From: Bacillota bacterium
GTDB lineage: Bacteria; Bacillota; Bacilli; Bacillales_A; Planococcaceae
NCBI GenBank assembly: GCA_023405135.1
Contig: JAEXYZ010000067.1
Location: forward strand, 1-64,000
Length of the DNA stretch: 64,000 bases
Direction: 5' to 3'
Part shown: piece by piece, positions 54,624 to 64,000 of the stretch
How the letters are laid out: every line of letters starts with the position of its first letter
Position numbering within the stretch: the stretch's first letter is position 1
The notes under the pieces: generated by a model
Database searches by the model: none
Seen by the model: the letters and a program-made list of their open reading frames with translations, nothing else
Told to the model about the DNA's origin: nothing
Translations under genes and position numbers: made by a program

Positions 54624-57062
54624 TTAACTTTCTACCGTGCTTTTCCCACGTACGACAAATTCGCCATCAACATAATCAAAGACAACTTGCTCCCCAGTTG
54701 AAATAGTTCCTTTTAACAATTCTTCTGATAGACGGTCCTCAACATGTTTTTGTAATGCTCGACGTAATGGACGTGCTCCGTATTGTGGATCGTAGCCTTC
54801 TTCAGCGATTTTATTAAGGGCTGCATCTGTTAACTCTAACTCGATGTTTTGTTCTTTTAGACGAGCTGTTAATGCGTTTGCCATTAATGAAATGATTTGT
54901 TTTAATTCGTCTTTTTCTAAAGAGTGGAACACAATCATTTCATCGATACGGTTTAAGAACTCAGGACGGAATGCTTTTTTCAGCTCTTCCATCATTGTCC
55001 CTTTCATGTCTTTATATTTGTTCGTTGTATCGCCAATACCGAAGCCTAAAGATTTTTGGTATTTCAATGCATCTGCACCAACGTTAGAAGTCATGATAAC
55101 AACCGTATTACGGAAGTCTACAGTGCGACCTTTTGAATCCGTTAAGCGTCCGTCATCTAAAACTTGAAGTAAAATGTTGAACACATCCGGATGTGCTTTT
55201 TCTATTTCATCAAGTAATACAACAGAGTAAGGTTTGCGTCGTACTTTTTCTGTTAATTGGCCACCCTCATCGAAGCCTACATATCCCGGAGGTGATCCAA
55301 CTAGGCGAGAAGTTGAATGTTTCTCCATGTATTCGGACATGTCGATACGAATCATTGCGTCCTCATCACCAAACATTACTTCTGCTAATGCACGAGCAAG
55401 CTCCGTTTTACCAACCCCTGTTGGCCCTAAGAAGATGAAGGAACCGATTGGACGTTTTGGATCTTTTAATCCGGCACGAGCACGACGGATAGCACGAGAA
55501 ATTGCTTCTACTGCTTCCCCTTGACCAACGACACGTTTGTGCAATTCTTCCTCAAGGTTAAGAAGTTTTGCAGATTCTTCTTGCGCGATTTTTGAAACTG
55601 GGATTCCAGTCCACATTGATACAACCATCGCAATATCATCTACAGTTACTTTTGATTCTTCTTTTCCTTGTTTTTCTTTCCAAGTTTTTTTCGTTTGCTC
55701 TAATTCATCTTTAATTTTTTGTTCTGTATCGCGAAGTGCTGCCGCCTTTTCAAACTCTTGGCTTGATACTGCAGCATTTTTTTCGTTACGAACATTTTCA
55801 AGCTTATCTTCCAACGCTTTTAAATTTGGTGGAACTGTAAATGAACGTAAGCGTACTTTTGAGCCTGCCTCATCAATTAAGTCGATCGCTTTATCCGGTA
55901 AGAAACGATCTGAAATGTAACGATCTGATAATTTTGCTGCCGCTTCTACCGCTTCATCTGTAATTTTCACACGGTGATGTGCTTCGTAACGATCACGTAA
56001 TCCGTTAATAATTTGAATTGTTTCCTCAACAGATGGTTCATCTACTTGAATTGGTTGGAAACGACGCTCTAATGCAGCATCTTTTTCAATATATTTACGA
56101 TATTCATCTAATGTTGTTGCACCAATACATTGCAGTTCTCCACGGGCTAATGATGGTTTTAAAATGTTCGATGCATCAATAGCACCTTCTGCACCACCAG
56201 CACCAATTAATGTGTGCAATTCATCTATGAATAAAATTACGTTACCAGCTTGGCGAATTTCATCCATCACTTTTTTCAAGCGGTCTTCAAATTCACCACG
56301 ATATTTTGTACCAGCAACAACTGTTCCCATATCTAAAGTCATTACTCGTTTGTCACGTAACGTTTCAGGTACTTCATTGTTGACAATTTGTTGTGCAAGT
56401 CCTTCTGCAATAGCTGTTTTACCAACACCTGGCTCACCAATTAATACAGGGTTGTTTTTTGTACGACGTGATAACACTTCAATTACACGTGTAATTTCTT
56501 TACTACGACCAATAACAGGGTCAAGTGAACCTTCGCGAGCAATCGCTGTTAAATCACGAGCTAAACCATCTAGAGTTGGTGTGTTAACTGATTGTGTTGG
56601 ATTTGTTGAACTTTGAGCAGCATCGTTATTGCCAAGTAATAATAAAACTTGTTGACGCGCTTTATTTAAGCTCACTCCAGCATTTGCTAATACTCTAGCA
56701 GCAACCCCTTCACCTTCACGAATTAACGCTAATAAAATGTGCTCTGTTCCGATGTATGCATGACCTAGCTTACGTGATTCATCTACTGATAATTCGATTA
56801 CTTTTTTAGCTCTTGGTGTATAGTGCACAATTGGACCGACATCTTTTGTACCTTTTCCTACTAACTCTTCAATGCCAGTCTCAATCATTTGAGGACTAAC
56901 ATCGATTGCTTCTAATGCTTTCGCTGCAATACCGCCACCTTCTCGAATAAGGCCAAGCAAAATATGTTCTGTACCAATTGATTCGTGTTTCCAACGAATT
57001 GCCTCTTCTTGTGCTAACTGCAATACCTTTTGTGCTCGTTGTGTAAAACGGTTAAACATCAT
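54624..57062 (-). CDS. clpC: ClpC ATPase, protease partner
   Basis: HSP100 unfoldase that feeds ClpP; degrades phosphoarginine-tagged proteins. 812 residues: N-domain repeats ([20 protein letters not shown]), first AAA+ Walker [10 protein letters not shown], coiled-coil middle domain with UVR-like [17 protein letters not shown], second AAA+ GPTGVGKTE, and ClpP loop around GFGIGDT. Its start overlaps mcsB by 11 bases. Last gene of the CtsR-controlled operon. Confidence 0.97.
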   Translation of the reverse strand: MMFNRFTQRAQKVLQLAQEEAIRWKHESIGTEHILLGLIREGGGIAAKALEAIDVSPQMIETGIEELVGKGTKDVGPIVHYTPRAKKVIELSVDESRKLGHAYIGTEHILLALIREGEGVAARVLANAGVSLNKARQQVLLLLGNNDAAQSSTNPTQSVNTPTLDGLARDLTAIAREGSLDPVIGRSKEITRVIEVLSRRTKNNPVLIGEPGVGKTAIAEGLAQQIVNNEVPETLRDKRVMTLDMGTVVAGTKYRGEFEDRLKKVMDEIRQAGNVILFIDELHTLIGAGGAEGAIDASNILKPSLARGELQCIGATTLDEYRKYIEKDAALERRFQPIQVDEPSVEETIQIINGLRDRYEAHHRVKITDEAVEAAAKLSDRYISDRFLPDKAIDLIDEAGSKVRLRSFTVPPNLKALEDKLENVRNEKNAAVSSQEFEKAAALRDTEQKIKDELEQTKKTWKEKQGKEESKVTVDDIAMVVSMWTGIPVSKIAQEESAKLLNLEEELHKRVVGQGEAVEAISRAIRRARAGLKDPKRPIGSFIFLGPTGVGKTELARALAEVMFGDEDAMIRIDMSEYMEKHSTSRLVGSPPGYVGFDEGGQLTEKVRRKPYSVVLLDEIEKAHPDVFNILLQVLDDGRLTDSKGRTVDFRNTVVIMTSNVGADALKYQKSLGFGIGDTTNKYKDMKGTMMEELKKAFRPEFLNRIDEMIVFHSLEKDELKQIISLMANALTARLKEQNIELELTDAALNKIAEEGYDPQYGARPLRRALQKHVEDRLSEELLKGTISTGEQVVFDYVDGEFVVRGKSTVES

Positions 57063-58152
57063 ATCTTTCCTCTCCTTTTCCCATTAGCTTTTGATTTTTC
57101 ACATTTAGTTTTTCACGTAGTAGTTTTGCTCTAAATATGTCGCGCTCACTTGCTTGTAAAGTTGTACCAGCATATTGTTGTACAAAGCCTGGTTGAATGA
57201 GAATCATACATTCATTTAAAACATGCAATGGAACCTCATCAATTATGTTCAAATCAACCCCAAGGCGCACATTTGATAAACACGCAGCAGCTTCTTCACT
57301 TGTCATAACACGCGCATACTTTAATGTTCCTAATGAACGATTGAAGCGATCCTCTAATGCAAGTCGAGATTTTTTCAATAATGCTTCTCGAGCTCCCCGT
57401 TCATTTTGAATAATTTGTACAACTACATTTTGTAAGTCCTCGAGGATTTCTTCTTCTGATTTTCCAAGTGTTACTTGATTTGAAATTTGATAAATGTTTC
57501 CTAAATTTTCACTGCCTTCTCCATATATACCCCTTACGACCATTCCTAATCGCGCTAACATTTGTGTTACCACTTTAATTTGCTTCGACATCGTAAGTGC
57601 CGGCAGATGCATCATAACTGAAGCTCGCAAGCCCGTACCCACATTTGTTGGGCAGCTGGTTAAATAACCGAATGTTTCATTATAAGCATATGGTAAATGT
57701 TTCTCTAATTGACTATCTAATTTGTTAGCAAGGGAATAGGTTTCTATTAATTGAAGCCCAGGTGCTAAACATTGGATGCGTAAATGATCCTCTTCATTTA
57801 CCATGACACTAATCGTCTCATCGCTCGAGATAAGAACTGAAGCAGATTTTTCCTTTTTTGATAAAAGTGGGCTTATTAGATGCTTTTCTACTAATACTTG
57901 ACGTTGTAAAACTGGCATTTCTTTAATCGTAAAATGAGAGAAACTTTGTTCCCCATTGATCATTTGAAGCATTGCTTCAGTTACGATTTCATCTACTTGT
58001 TTAGCCTCTTGATCTGTAAAACTTAATGGGAATCTATACCCCTCCAAGTTCCTTGCTAAACGAATGCGTGTGCTTAATACAACATCTGCATCATTTCCTT
58101 TATCATCCATCCAGCCAGGAGCTCCGCTTTTTAAAAAGTGTTCAAGATTCAT
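57052..58152 (-). CDS. mcsB: Protein arginine kinase McsB
   Basis: Phosphorylates arginines of misfolded proteins and of CtsR, marking them for ClpCP. 366 residues, phosphagen-kinase fold with [40 protein letters not shown] (catalytic Cys in the loop) and [16 protein letters not shown]. Overlaps mcsA by four bases (ATGA). Standard middle gene of the operon. Confidence 0.97.
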   Translation of the reverse strand: MNLEHFLKSGAPGWMDDKGNDADVVLSTRIRLARNLEGYRFPLSFTDQEAKQVDEIVTEAMLQMINGEQSFSHFTIKEMPVLQRQVLVEKHLISPLLSKKEKSASVLISSDETISVMVNEEDHLRIQCLAPGLQLIETYSLANKLDSQLEKHLPYAYNETFGYLTSCPTNVGTGLRASVMMHLPALTMSKQIKVVTQMLARLGMVVRGIYGEGSENLGNIYQISNQVTLGKSEEEILEDLQNVVVQIIQNERGAREALLKKSRLALEDRFNRSLGTLKYARVMTSEEAAACLSNVRLGVDLNIIDEVPLHVLNECMILIQPGFVQQYAGTTLQASERDIFRAKLLREKLNVKNQKLMGKGEERYDV

Positions 58153-58703
58153 GGTGCATCCACACCCCCACGTTCAAGCTTACGTTCGAATTCTCTTATT
58201 TCATCTCGTAGCTTAGCAGCATCTTCAAATCGTTCTTCAACAATCGCAAGTTGTAATTGTTCACGTACAGATTGAATTTGTTTTTTCATCCACTCTTTAT
58301 TGTCATGATGTTTTCCAGGAGCTTTACCACTGTGCTTTGTTCCAGCTTGAATTTTTGTCAGTACTTGAGGTAGCTGTTTACTAAATGTTTCATAACATTG
58401 TGGACAACCAAGCTTGCCTTCATTCAAGAAATGGCGAAATGTAAATCCACATTTTGGACATTGCACGGCTTTTTGGGTTACTGTTTGTGATTTTTCTTGC
58501 GTTTCATTCTTCCATACAGGTAAACCGAACAAATTTGAAACAAGTTGATGTATTGGTATTTGATCTTCTTTATAGAAATCTAAATTGAAAGGATGAAACT
58601 GGGTAGCACATACCTCACAATAATGTTTCTCACTTTTTTGGCCATTAACTACTTGTGTTACCGTTATCGTTGCTTGCCGCTCTTTACAGTGTTCACAAAT
58701 CAT
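58149..58703 (-). CDS. mcsA: McsA, activator of McsB
   Basis: 184 residues, zinc-binding partner of McsB. Cys pairs: CEHC near the start, CEVC, CPKC and CPQC. C-terminal UVR domain (VEERFEDAAKLRDEIREFERKLE). The zinc knuckles and UVR element suit its role in activating McsB and binding ClpC. 94 bases after ctsR. Confidence 0.96.
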   Translation of the reverse strand: MICEHCKERQATITVTQVVNGQKSEKHYCEVCATQFHPFNLDFYKEDQIPIHQLVSNLFGLPVWKNETQEKSQTVTQKAVQCPKCGFTFRHFLNEGKLGCPQCYETFSKQLPQVLTKIQAGTKHSGKAPGKHHDNKEWMKKQIQSVREQLQLAIVEERFEDAAKLRDEIREFERKLERGGVDAP

Positions 58704-58797
58704 GACCCTCCACCTCTTTTTAACTTATGATTTAAAACTTCAAAATTTAATAACTTTTTTGCAATATAAGGACAACTTATTCTTTCTTCACATCATC

Positions 58798-59259
58798 TTA
58801 TTCATACTTTAAAGTTGTTAACATAGATTTCAAAATATAGGATCTTAGTTCGTCTCTAGTCGGCAATTGTAGTCGAAGGGTAGCCCGATCAATTGCTGCA
58901 AGCATCAATTTTGCTTCGCGTTTTGAAATAACCTCTTCATCAATTAATCGGTATACAATATCTTCTGCCATTGATTGTGTAGCACCATGATTAATTTGCC
59001 TAATCATATCTTCTATCAAGTCAATTTTTGAATTTGCTTTAACACGTAAAATTCGGATATAGCCACCGCCACCACGCTTGCTTTCGACTAAATAACCTCT
59101 TTCAGCAGTAAATCTCGTGTTAATTACATAATTTATTTGTGAGGGAACACATTGGAACTTATCTGCCAATTCACTGCGTTTAATTTCAATATGTCCTTGA
59201 CCACCTAATTCGATAACTTGCTTTAAATACCCTTCAATGATGTCAGATATATTTCTCAC
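58798..59259 (-). CDS. ctsR: CtsR, heat-shock repressor
   Basis: Repressor of clp genes, inactivated by heat and by McsB phosphorylation. 153 residues; winged helix with QCVPSQINYVINTRFT and the glycine-rich wing SKRGGGGYIRI, whose glycines sense temperature. First gene of the operon, with its own operator between promoter and start (autoregulation). Confidence 0.97.
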   Translation of the reverse strand: MRNISDIIEGYLKQVIELGGQGHIEIKRSELADKFQCVPSQINYVINTRFTAERGYLVESKRGGGGYIRILRVKANSKIDLIEDMIRQINHGATQSMAEDIVYRLIDEEVISKREAKLMLAAIDRATLRLQLPTRDELRSYILKSMLTTLKYE

Positions 59260-59289
59260 TTTTTATACCTCACCTCACTCACCACTGAC

Positions 59290-59306
59290 TTTGACTATCT
59301 TTGACT
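59290..59306. promoter_or_regulatory. CtsR operator
   Basis: Minus strand AGTCAAA-GAT-AGTCAAA, a direct heptamer repeat with three-base spacer matching the CtsR box RGTCAAANANRGTCAAA. It starts three bases downstream of the -10 box, where the repressor blocks initiation. Confidence 0.93.
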
Positions 59307-59308
59307 AT

Positions 59309-59337
59309 ATTATATTAATAGGAAAATCAAAATGCAA
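59309..59337 (-). promoter_or_regulatory. SigA promoter of ctsR-mcsA-mcsB-clpC
   Basis: TTGCAT (59332-59337), 17-base spacer, perfect TATAAT (59309-59314) on the minus strand. Confidence 0.85.
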
Positions 59338-59339
59338 AT

Positions 59340-59450
59340 CAAACGCACACAGAAAAATGGAAGTTCCCCGCTTAGCCTGACAGTGCTTGGCACGTGGGAA
59401 GATAGCGACGCAACTTCGATGGCTTGGGTTCTGTAGCTAGAAGTCTTCAA
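59340..59450. other. Unexplained GC-richer block before the ctsR promoter
   Basis: This block is clearly richer in G and C than the intergenic DNA around it (for example GCTTAGCCTGACAGTGCTTGG and GATAGCGACGCAACTTCGATGG). It has no convincing reading frame. Several short self-complementary pieces exist (GGAAGTT/AACTTC). It could be a small RNA or a remnant of an RNA gene; in B. subtilis an rRNA operon is close to ctsR. I cannot identify it. Confidence 0.35.
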
Positions 59451-59490
59451 AAAAGTAAATTATCTTTTCTTAATAAAAAAATCGACAAAA

Positions 59491-59517
59491 TCGTATTTTA
59501 AACGTTCTGTCGATTAG
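59491..59517 (-). terminator. Terminator after the DUF4870-like gene
   Basis: AATCGACA (59491-59498) pairs with TGTCGATT (59510-59517), with further pairing inside; TTTTTTATT follows on the minus strand. About 60 bases behind the gene at 59578. Confidence 0.8.
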
Positions 59518-59577
59518 TATTCCTTTTTTTAGTTAAATGTAATCAATTTTTGTAAATACTGTAGAAAAGATAGTCGA

Positions 59578-59883
59578 TTACACCCATCTACCTACAATAG
59601 GATAATTCCAATCTGTTTCATTTAGCGCTTTAACAATACCGATAATTGGAACGACAATCGTCATGATGGCGAAAATGATTAAGAATGGTATGCCTATTAA
59701 TAAAAAGCTTAAAATTGATGAAATGACAATCAATAACCACATTACCCCTTGGAATAATAAGGCTTGTATTGAGATTCTTTTTACATCTTCCTCAGCGCTT
59801 AGCAATAAAAATAAAATTGGAACTAACACAGGAGCAAAAAACGCACTCGCATGTATAATTACTTTTGACCATTTACTATCCAT
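59578..59883 (-). CDS. DUF4870-family small membrane protein
   Basis: 101 residues with three hydrophobic segments (about 10-30, 40-66 and 69-85), closely like the DUF4870/Tic20-like family: a central PFLIIFAIMTIV segment followed by the charged end ALNETDWNYPIVGRW. The function of the family is not established. I use ATG at 59883, nine bases after GAGAGG; a TTG three codons upstream has no site of its own. Monocistronic with its own terminator. Confidence 0.75.
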   Translation of the reverse strand: MDSKWSKVIIHASAFFAPVLVPILFLLLSAEEDVKRISIQALLFQGVMWLLIVISSILSFLLIGIPFLIIFAIMTIVVPIIGIVKALNETDWNYPIVGRWV

Positions 59884-60087
59884 ATATAACAACCTCTCTT
59901 AGCATTTGCTTGATAGTTTATATACGACTATCATTTAAAATAGTTTCATCCATTCTCATTTTTTTATTAGTAAAAGTACTCCTTAAATACTATTCACCTT
60001 TTGTACACACTTTTAACAACATAATAATTTCATATTTAGCTAATGATTCATAATCGGCAGCACTTTTAGCGGTAGCAATGAAGACAT

Positions 60088-60123
60088 AAAAAAGAACGTA
60101 GAATTCATATTCTTACGCTCTTT
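60088..60123 (-). terminator. Terminator after the 73-residue membrane protein
   Basis: AAAGAACGTAGAAT with ATTCTTACGCTCTTT around a four-base loop; T-rich on the minus strand, eight bases behind the stop at 60132. Confidence 0.75.
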
Positions 60124-60131
60124 AAAACAAA

Positions 60132-60353
60132 TTATTTTTTCTTCATAGTAGATGGTTTTTCGTCTGGTACTTCTTCATCATTATGTGGAAATAATCCATG
60201 AGCAAGTATACCCGAAAAAATGGTTGCACTAATAACAATTAAAATCTTATGGTTAGTTGGAACATCTTTATAATAATTTACTAACATCAAAATCGCACTA
60301 GTCGCTACAATAACCATTGTTGGGATAATAAATTTTAAGCGGCGCTTCTCCAT
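60132..60353 (-). CDS. Small membrane protein, function unknown
   Basis: 73 residues, not recognised. Two hydrophobic segments (about 8-25 and 37-55) with a short loop and a charged tail DEEVPDEKPSTMKKK. ATG at 60353 follows AGGGAG with good spacing, and a terminator is behind, which together support a real gene. No partner is near. Confidence 0.6.
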   Translation of the reverse strand: MEKRRLKFIIPTMVIVATSAILMLVNYYKDVPTNHKILIVISATIFSGILAHGLFPHNDEEVPDEKPSTMKKK

Positions 60354-60595
60354 ATGTATTCTCCCTTACTTTATTATTCACCGATATTTTACAAGATACA
60401 CTGAAACGTATTTTACATTGGATTCTCACAAAATACAAATCAAGGATAGGTCAAGATTGTTACGAAATTTAGAAAATTCGAATATCAACCTAGTATTTTA
60501 ACCCAAAATATAGAAATTTGTAGTAAAAATGATGTATTCTATTAAAGAGAGAGAATATTAAAAGTCATATACTAAATGGTGAATGGAGAACAACT

Positions 60596-61906
60596 ATGGT
60601 TATTTTCAAGAATAGAGCAATAAAACAACCATCTAATTATTTTGAAGTAGAAAAATATTTAAGAGAAGTACAACTAGATTTCTCTAAATATCCTGACTTA
60701 ATGAAACATGTTCAGCTTATTAAATTAAAAGAAGAAGATTTAGCTATCTTACGTCAACTTAAACCGCTGTCTGAGGATTTTATTCCCACTATGGTTGACC
60801 AGTTTTATGATGCAGTAAGTTTAAGTGATCACTTGCTAAATATTATTAATCAAAGTAGTAAAATTGAAAGATTAAAAATTACATTAACAAAACATTTAAC
60901 GGAAATTTTCGAGGGGCGTATTAATAACGATTATATCGAACAACGCAACGCTATCGCGGCCACGCATGTTCGTATCGGGTTAGAGTCAAAATGGTACATA
61001 AGTTCATTTCAATCATTAATGACTACATTTATTAATTTTGTAAATGATTTAGAAATGTCTAAAGAGGATGCAACAAAAGCAATCAATGCCTTTTCGAAAA
61101 TTATTAATTTCGAACAACAGCTTGTTATAGAAGCATATGAAGCCGAGCAACAACGGATTCGCACAATGGATGAAGATATTAAACACGAACTTGTAGCGAC
61201 AATCCAAAATACTGCGGAAGAATTAAATGCAATTAGTGAAGAAACTACAGCTTCTTTATATGTAATTTCTTCCCAATCGGAAAATATTGCATCTGCTACA
61301 AAACAAGGGCTAGATTTCGTTGCAGATACGGAAGAAAAATCGAATCATGGTAAAGATCATTTAGAAACGCAAACTAAATTAATGAACGTAATTTTAGAGA
61401 GCGTGAGTTTATTAGAGCAATCAATGGCAAATTTAAAGGAATCTTCACAGAAAATAAGTGAAATTGTTGGTCTTGTTACAGGAATTGCTGATCAAACAAA
61501 CTTACTTGCATTAAACGCATCTATTGAGGCAGCAAGAGCAGGCGAACACGGAAAAGGCTTCGCAGTAGTAGCGGAAGAAGTAAGAAAGTTAGCCGAAGAA
61601 ACTAAACAAGCAGTACAAAATGTATCTCATTTAATTCGTGAAACAGAAAACAATATTGAAGATATGACATCTTCCGTAAGTAATGTAGATGCTCAAGTTC
61701 AAAAAAGTGTGCAAACACAGCATAGCTTAGAAGAGTCCTTTAATTCTATTGCAAAAGCGGTATCAGGCATTAAGGAACAATATACGAACACATCTAAGGA
61801 TGTTAGCGAAATATCAAATTTAATAAGTGAGCTAACAGCAAGTGCGTCGCAAGTTTCATCTTCATCAGATTCTTTATTAAATGTAGTACACGAACTAAAT
61901 GAATAA
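60596..61906 (+). CDS. hemAT: Globin-coupled methyl-accepting chemoreceptor (HemAT type)
   Basis: 436 residues, soluble oxygen sensor for aerotaxis. N-terminal protoglobin domain (about 1-185) with proximal His in [18 protein letters not shown], matching HemAT of B. subtilis. Then coiled-coil signalling domain; the tip [39 protein letters not shown] is nearly identical across MCPs. No membrane segments. ATG at 60596 follows GGAGAACAACT. It runs opposite to its neighbours and alone; the C-terminus ends in [10 protein letters not shown] without a CheR pentapeptide. Confidence 0.95.
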   Translation: MVIFKNRAIKQPSNYFEVEKYLREVQLDFSKYPDLMKHVQLIKLKEEDLAILRQLKPLSEDFIPTMVDQFYDAVSLSDHLLNIINQSSKIERLKITLTKHLTEIFEGRINNDYIEQRNAIAATHVRIGLESKWYISSFQSLMTTFINFVNDLEMSKEDATKAINAFSKIINFEQQLVIEAYEAEQQRIRTMDEDIKHELVATIQNTAEELNAISEETTASLYVISSQSENIASATKQGLDFVADTEEKSNHGKDHLETQTKLMNVILESVSLLEQSMANLKESSQKISEIVGLVTGIADQTNLLALNASIEAARAGEHGKGFAVVAEEVRKLAEETKQAVQNVSHLIRETENNIEDMTSSVSNVDAQVQKSVQTQHSLEESFNSIAKAVSGIKEQYTNTSKDVSEISNLISELTASASQVSSSSDSLLNVVHELNE

Positions 61907-61910
61907 AAAA

Positions 61911-61946
61911 GAAGTCCTTCTTTGCGAACTCGCATAAGAAGGGCTT
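61911..61946. terminator. Bidirectional terminator between convergent genes
   Basis: AGAAGTCCTTCTT paired with AAGAAGGGCTTCT, A-rich on one side and T-rich on the other, between the plus-strand chemoreceptor (stop 61906) and the minus-strand thioesterase (stop 61951). Confidence 0.85.
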
Positions 61947-61950
61947 CTCT

Positions 61951-62463
61951 TTATTTTAAATCGTTATTATCTAAAAGTTTTCTGCGCTCTTTTGAATTTT
62001 CATGCTTCGCTTTTCGTAATTTTTGACGACTCGGCCCTGTCTCAAACAACTTCTTTTCTCTTTCTGTCTCAGGGTAAATACTTGGGACAGGAGTTGGTTT
62101 TCCTTCTTCATCAATTGCTACCATTGTAACGAACGATTCTGTCGTTAATTTTGTTTCCCCTGTTTTTATATTTCGAGATGTTACTCTTACATAAACTTCC
62201 ATAGAGGTGCGTCCTGTTGAAGTAACAAACGCTTCTAATTCTAAAATATCTCCTACATATGCTGGTGATACAAAATCTACTGAATCAATGGAGGCCGTTA
62301 CAACTCCACTCTTAGCATGTTTCATTGACGTAATAGCTGCAATTTCATCAATATACGCTAATACTCTCCCCCCGAATATAGAGCTATGCTGATTCGTATC
62401 AGGTGGTAATACTAAATGTGTTTGGTATGATCTTGATTGACTCATCGGTATTGCATTGCTCAT
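61951..62463 (-). CDS. Acyl-CoA thioesterase, hotdog fold (YkhA type)
   Basis: 170 residues, hotdog-fold acyl-CoA hydrolase of the BACH/YciA/YkhA group. The N-terminal segment DTNQHSSIFGGRVLAYIDEIAAI has the Asn/His and Gly-Gly-x-Val-Leu features of the active-site helix; then VDFVSPAYVGDILELEAFVTSTGRTSMEVYVRV. Such enzymes act on medium- to long-chain acyl-CoA; the physiological substrate is unknown. Basic C-terminal tail KLRKAKHENSKERRKLL. Confidence 0.9.
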   Translation of the reverse strand: MSNAIPMSQSRSYQTHLVLPPDTNQHSSIFGGRVLAYIDEIAAITSMKHAKSGVVTASIDSVDFVSPAYVGDILELEAFVTSTGRTSMEVYVRVTSRNIKTGETKLTTESFVTMVAIDEEGKPTPVPSIYPETEREKKLFETGPSRQKLRKAKHENSKERRKLLDNNDLK

Positions 62464-62549
62464 CTAATTGCCCTCCAAATTACTACTTTTGTTGAGATTA
62501 TAGTATTACTAATTATTTGCTAAAATAAATTGGAAAAGTTCTTAACATC

Positions 62550-63977
62550 TTATATTGTCGTTTTAATTGTAATGAGTTTAATATCTGTCATTTCGTCAAT
62601 TGCATATTTAATGCCTTCTTTACCATAACCGCTATTTTTCACTCCGCCATAAGGCATATTGTCCACTCGGAAGGTTGGGATGTCATTAATTACAACAGCT
62701 CCTGCCTCTATTTCATCCGCAGCTTTCATAGCATCTGTTAAGACATTTGTATAAATACCTGCATTTAAACCTAATTCCGAAGAATTCACTAATGAAATTG
62801 CTTCATCTAATGTTTTATATGGTATAAGCGAAACAATAGGAGCAAACGTTTCTTGGCATATAATTTTCATATCAGGTTTTACATTTATCATAACAGTAGG
62901 AGTTAACATTCTCTCGGTAAATTCAGCACCTGTTGCAACCGTAGCACCTTGCTCAGTTGCTTCTTCAATCCATTGTTTTATTCGTTGCACTTCTTTTGGA
63001 TTTATCATAGCACTAACGTCTGTTGATAAATCTAATGGATCTCCAACTACTAATTTCTTCGTTTCCTCTACAAAAGCTTTTGTAAATTCGTCATAAATTG
63101 ATTCGTGAACATAGACACGCTGTAATGAAATACAAACTTGTCCAGCAAAGCCAAATGCTCCTCCAACACAGCGAGTAATGATTTTATCGATTGGTGTGCT
63201 AGGTTCTACAATAACAGCAGCATTCGATCCAAGCTCTAATGTAACCTTTCTTAAACCTACTTTTTCTTTAATTTTTAATCCTACTGCACCACTACCCGTA
63301 AAGGTAATTTTTTTCACAAGCGGATGAGTAACTAATGTATCGCTTAACTCGCTACCAGACCCGGTTACAATTTGCAACGCCCCATCTGGCAACCCCGCTT
63401 CTTTAAAAATTTCTGCTAATACAAGTGAGCTTAATGGTGTTTGAGTTGCTGGCTTCAACACAACTGTATTACCAACCGCAAAAGCAGGTCCTAATTTATG
63501 AGCTACTAAATTAAATGGAAAGTTAAATGGTGTAATAGCAGATACAACACCGATTGGAATACGTTTTGTATAGCCGATTCGATCCTTTGTACCTGGCGCA
63601 GCATCTAATGGTACCGTTTCACCCATTGATTGTTTTGCTGCTTCTGCTGAAAATTGGTACGTAGCAATTGTACGGTCAATTTCCGCTAGTCCAGCTGAAA
63701 GAGGCTTTCCTGCTTCTAAAGCTAAAATTCTTGCAAATTCATTTTTTCTACCACGCATAATATCAACGACTTTATATAAAATCTCTGCTCGCTCATATGC
63801 AGTCGTCTTTTTAAAAGAAAGAAACGCTTGATGTGCTCCTTCAATTGCTTGCTCAACATCTTCAATTGTCGCTTTTGCTACCTTCGCAATTACTTCTCCA
63901 GAAAAAGGTGATGTTAATGTATAGCTATCCTTTGCATCGACCCATTTTCCGTTTATCCAAAGTTTATTTTCTTCCAA
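62550..63977 (-). CDS. NAD(P)-dependent aldehyde dehydrogenase
   Basis: 475 residues, full length for the family. Conserved Asn in TPFNFPFNLVAHK, catalytic Glu in LELGSNAAVIV, catalytic Cys in GFAGQVCISLQRVYV, and the C-terminal MPYGGVKNSGYGKEGIKYAI. The profile is like lactaldehyde/glyceraldehyde-3-phosphate-type ALDHs, but the substrate cannot be told. TTG start at 63977 after GGAAGGTG. The 86 bases to the thioesterase hold no clear promoter. Confidence 0.9.
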   Translation of the reverse strand: MEENKLWINGKWVDAKDSYTLTSPFSGEVIAKVAKATIEDVEQAIEGAHQAFLSFKKTTAYERAEILYKVVDIMRGRKNEFARILALEAGKPLSAGLAEIDRTIATYQFSAEAAKQSMGETVPLDAAPGTKDRIGYTKRIPIGVVSAITPFNFPFNLVAHKLGPAFAVGNTVVLKPATQTPLSSLVLAEIFKEAGLPDGALQIVTGSGSELSDTLVTHPLVKKITFTGSGAVGLKIKEKVGLRKVTLELGSNAAVIVEPSTPIDKIITRCVGGAFGFAGQVCISLQRVYVHESIYDEFTKAFVEETKKLVVGDPLDLSTDVSAMINPKEVQRIKQWIEEATEQGATVATGAEFTERMLTPTVMINVKPDMKIICQETFAPIVSLIPYKTLDEAISLVNSSELGLNAGIYTNVLTDAMKAADEIEAGAVVINDIPTFRVDNMPYGGVKNSGYGKEGIKYAIDEMTDIKLITIKTTI

Positions 63978-64000
63978 TCATAACACCTTCCGCATTTTTT

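Noticed and set aside
56164..56616. Plus-strand open frames opposite clpC (up to 150 codons)
   Set aside because: They lie entirely within the clearly coding clpC gene and have no start signals or recognisable domains.
59370..59420. Possible 5S rRNA or scRNA fragment (CTTGG...GATAGCGA)
   Set aside because: Only short matches to the start of 5S or to scRNA, and the rest does not follow either molecule. Left as unexplained.

Overview
The window comes from a low-GC Gram-positive bacterium of the order Bacillales, probably the Planococcaceae/Caryophanaceae (Lysinibacillus/Solibacillus type). The reasons are the near complete Bacillus-type ctsR-to-rpsI gene order (read here from right to left on the minus strand), AT-rich sequence, strong AGGAGG-type ribosome binding sites, frequent TTG/GTG starts, a Cys-specific T-box, and McsAB/CtsR/SigH. 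The genus is inference; no rRNA gene is present to confirm it.

Layout, right to left (5'->3' on the minus strand): an aldehyde dehydrogenase and an acyl-CoA thioesterase; a plus-strand globin-coupled chemoreceptor (HemAT type), the only convincing plus-strand gene; two small membrane proteins; the CtsR-controlled heat-shock operon ctsR-mcsA-mcsB-clpC; then radA, yacL, ispD, ispF, gltX, the T-box-controlled cysE-cysS-mrnC-rlmB-rae1 run, sigH, rpmGB-secE-nusG, rplK-rplA, rplJ-rplL with an L10 leader, a 16S methyltransferase-like gene, rpoB-rpoC, an L7Ae-like gene and the str cluster (rpsL, rpsG, fusA, tuf). A block not found at this place in B. subtilis follows: a Bce-type antimicrobial-peptide sensing and detoxification module (response regulator, intramembrane-sensing kinase, ATPase, FtsX-like permease) and a YuiF/NhaC-type antiporter-like gene. 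Then come the S10, spc and alpha ribosomal clusters (rpsJ to rplQ, with secY, adk, infA, rpoA), the ECF transporter core ecfA1-ecfA2-ecfT, truA, rplM and rpsI. At the left edge is what looks like the end of a decayed insertion sequence.

The genes mostly build and run the gene expression machinery: about 35 ribosomal proteins, RNA polymerase alpha, beta and beta', elongation and initiation factors, NusG, tRNA synthetases, rRNA and tRNA modification, and protein export (SecY, SecE). The rest covers isoprenoid precursors, cysteine synthesis, vitamin uptake, protein quality control and envelope stress.

I found no clearly new multi-gene system; most of the window is conserved housekeeping sequence. 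The best leads are: a decayed methionine aminopeptidase gene (map) between infA and adk; the absence of disA between radA and yacL; a two-arm structured RNA with a terminator-like end before the ECF operon; an exact 21-nt-period tandem repeat between ispF and gltX; a palindrome fitting the BceR operator next to the Bce transporter promoter; and a near-perfect 28-nt palindrome between fusA and tuf.
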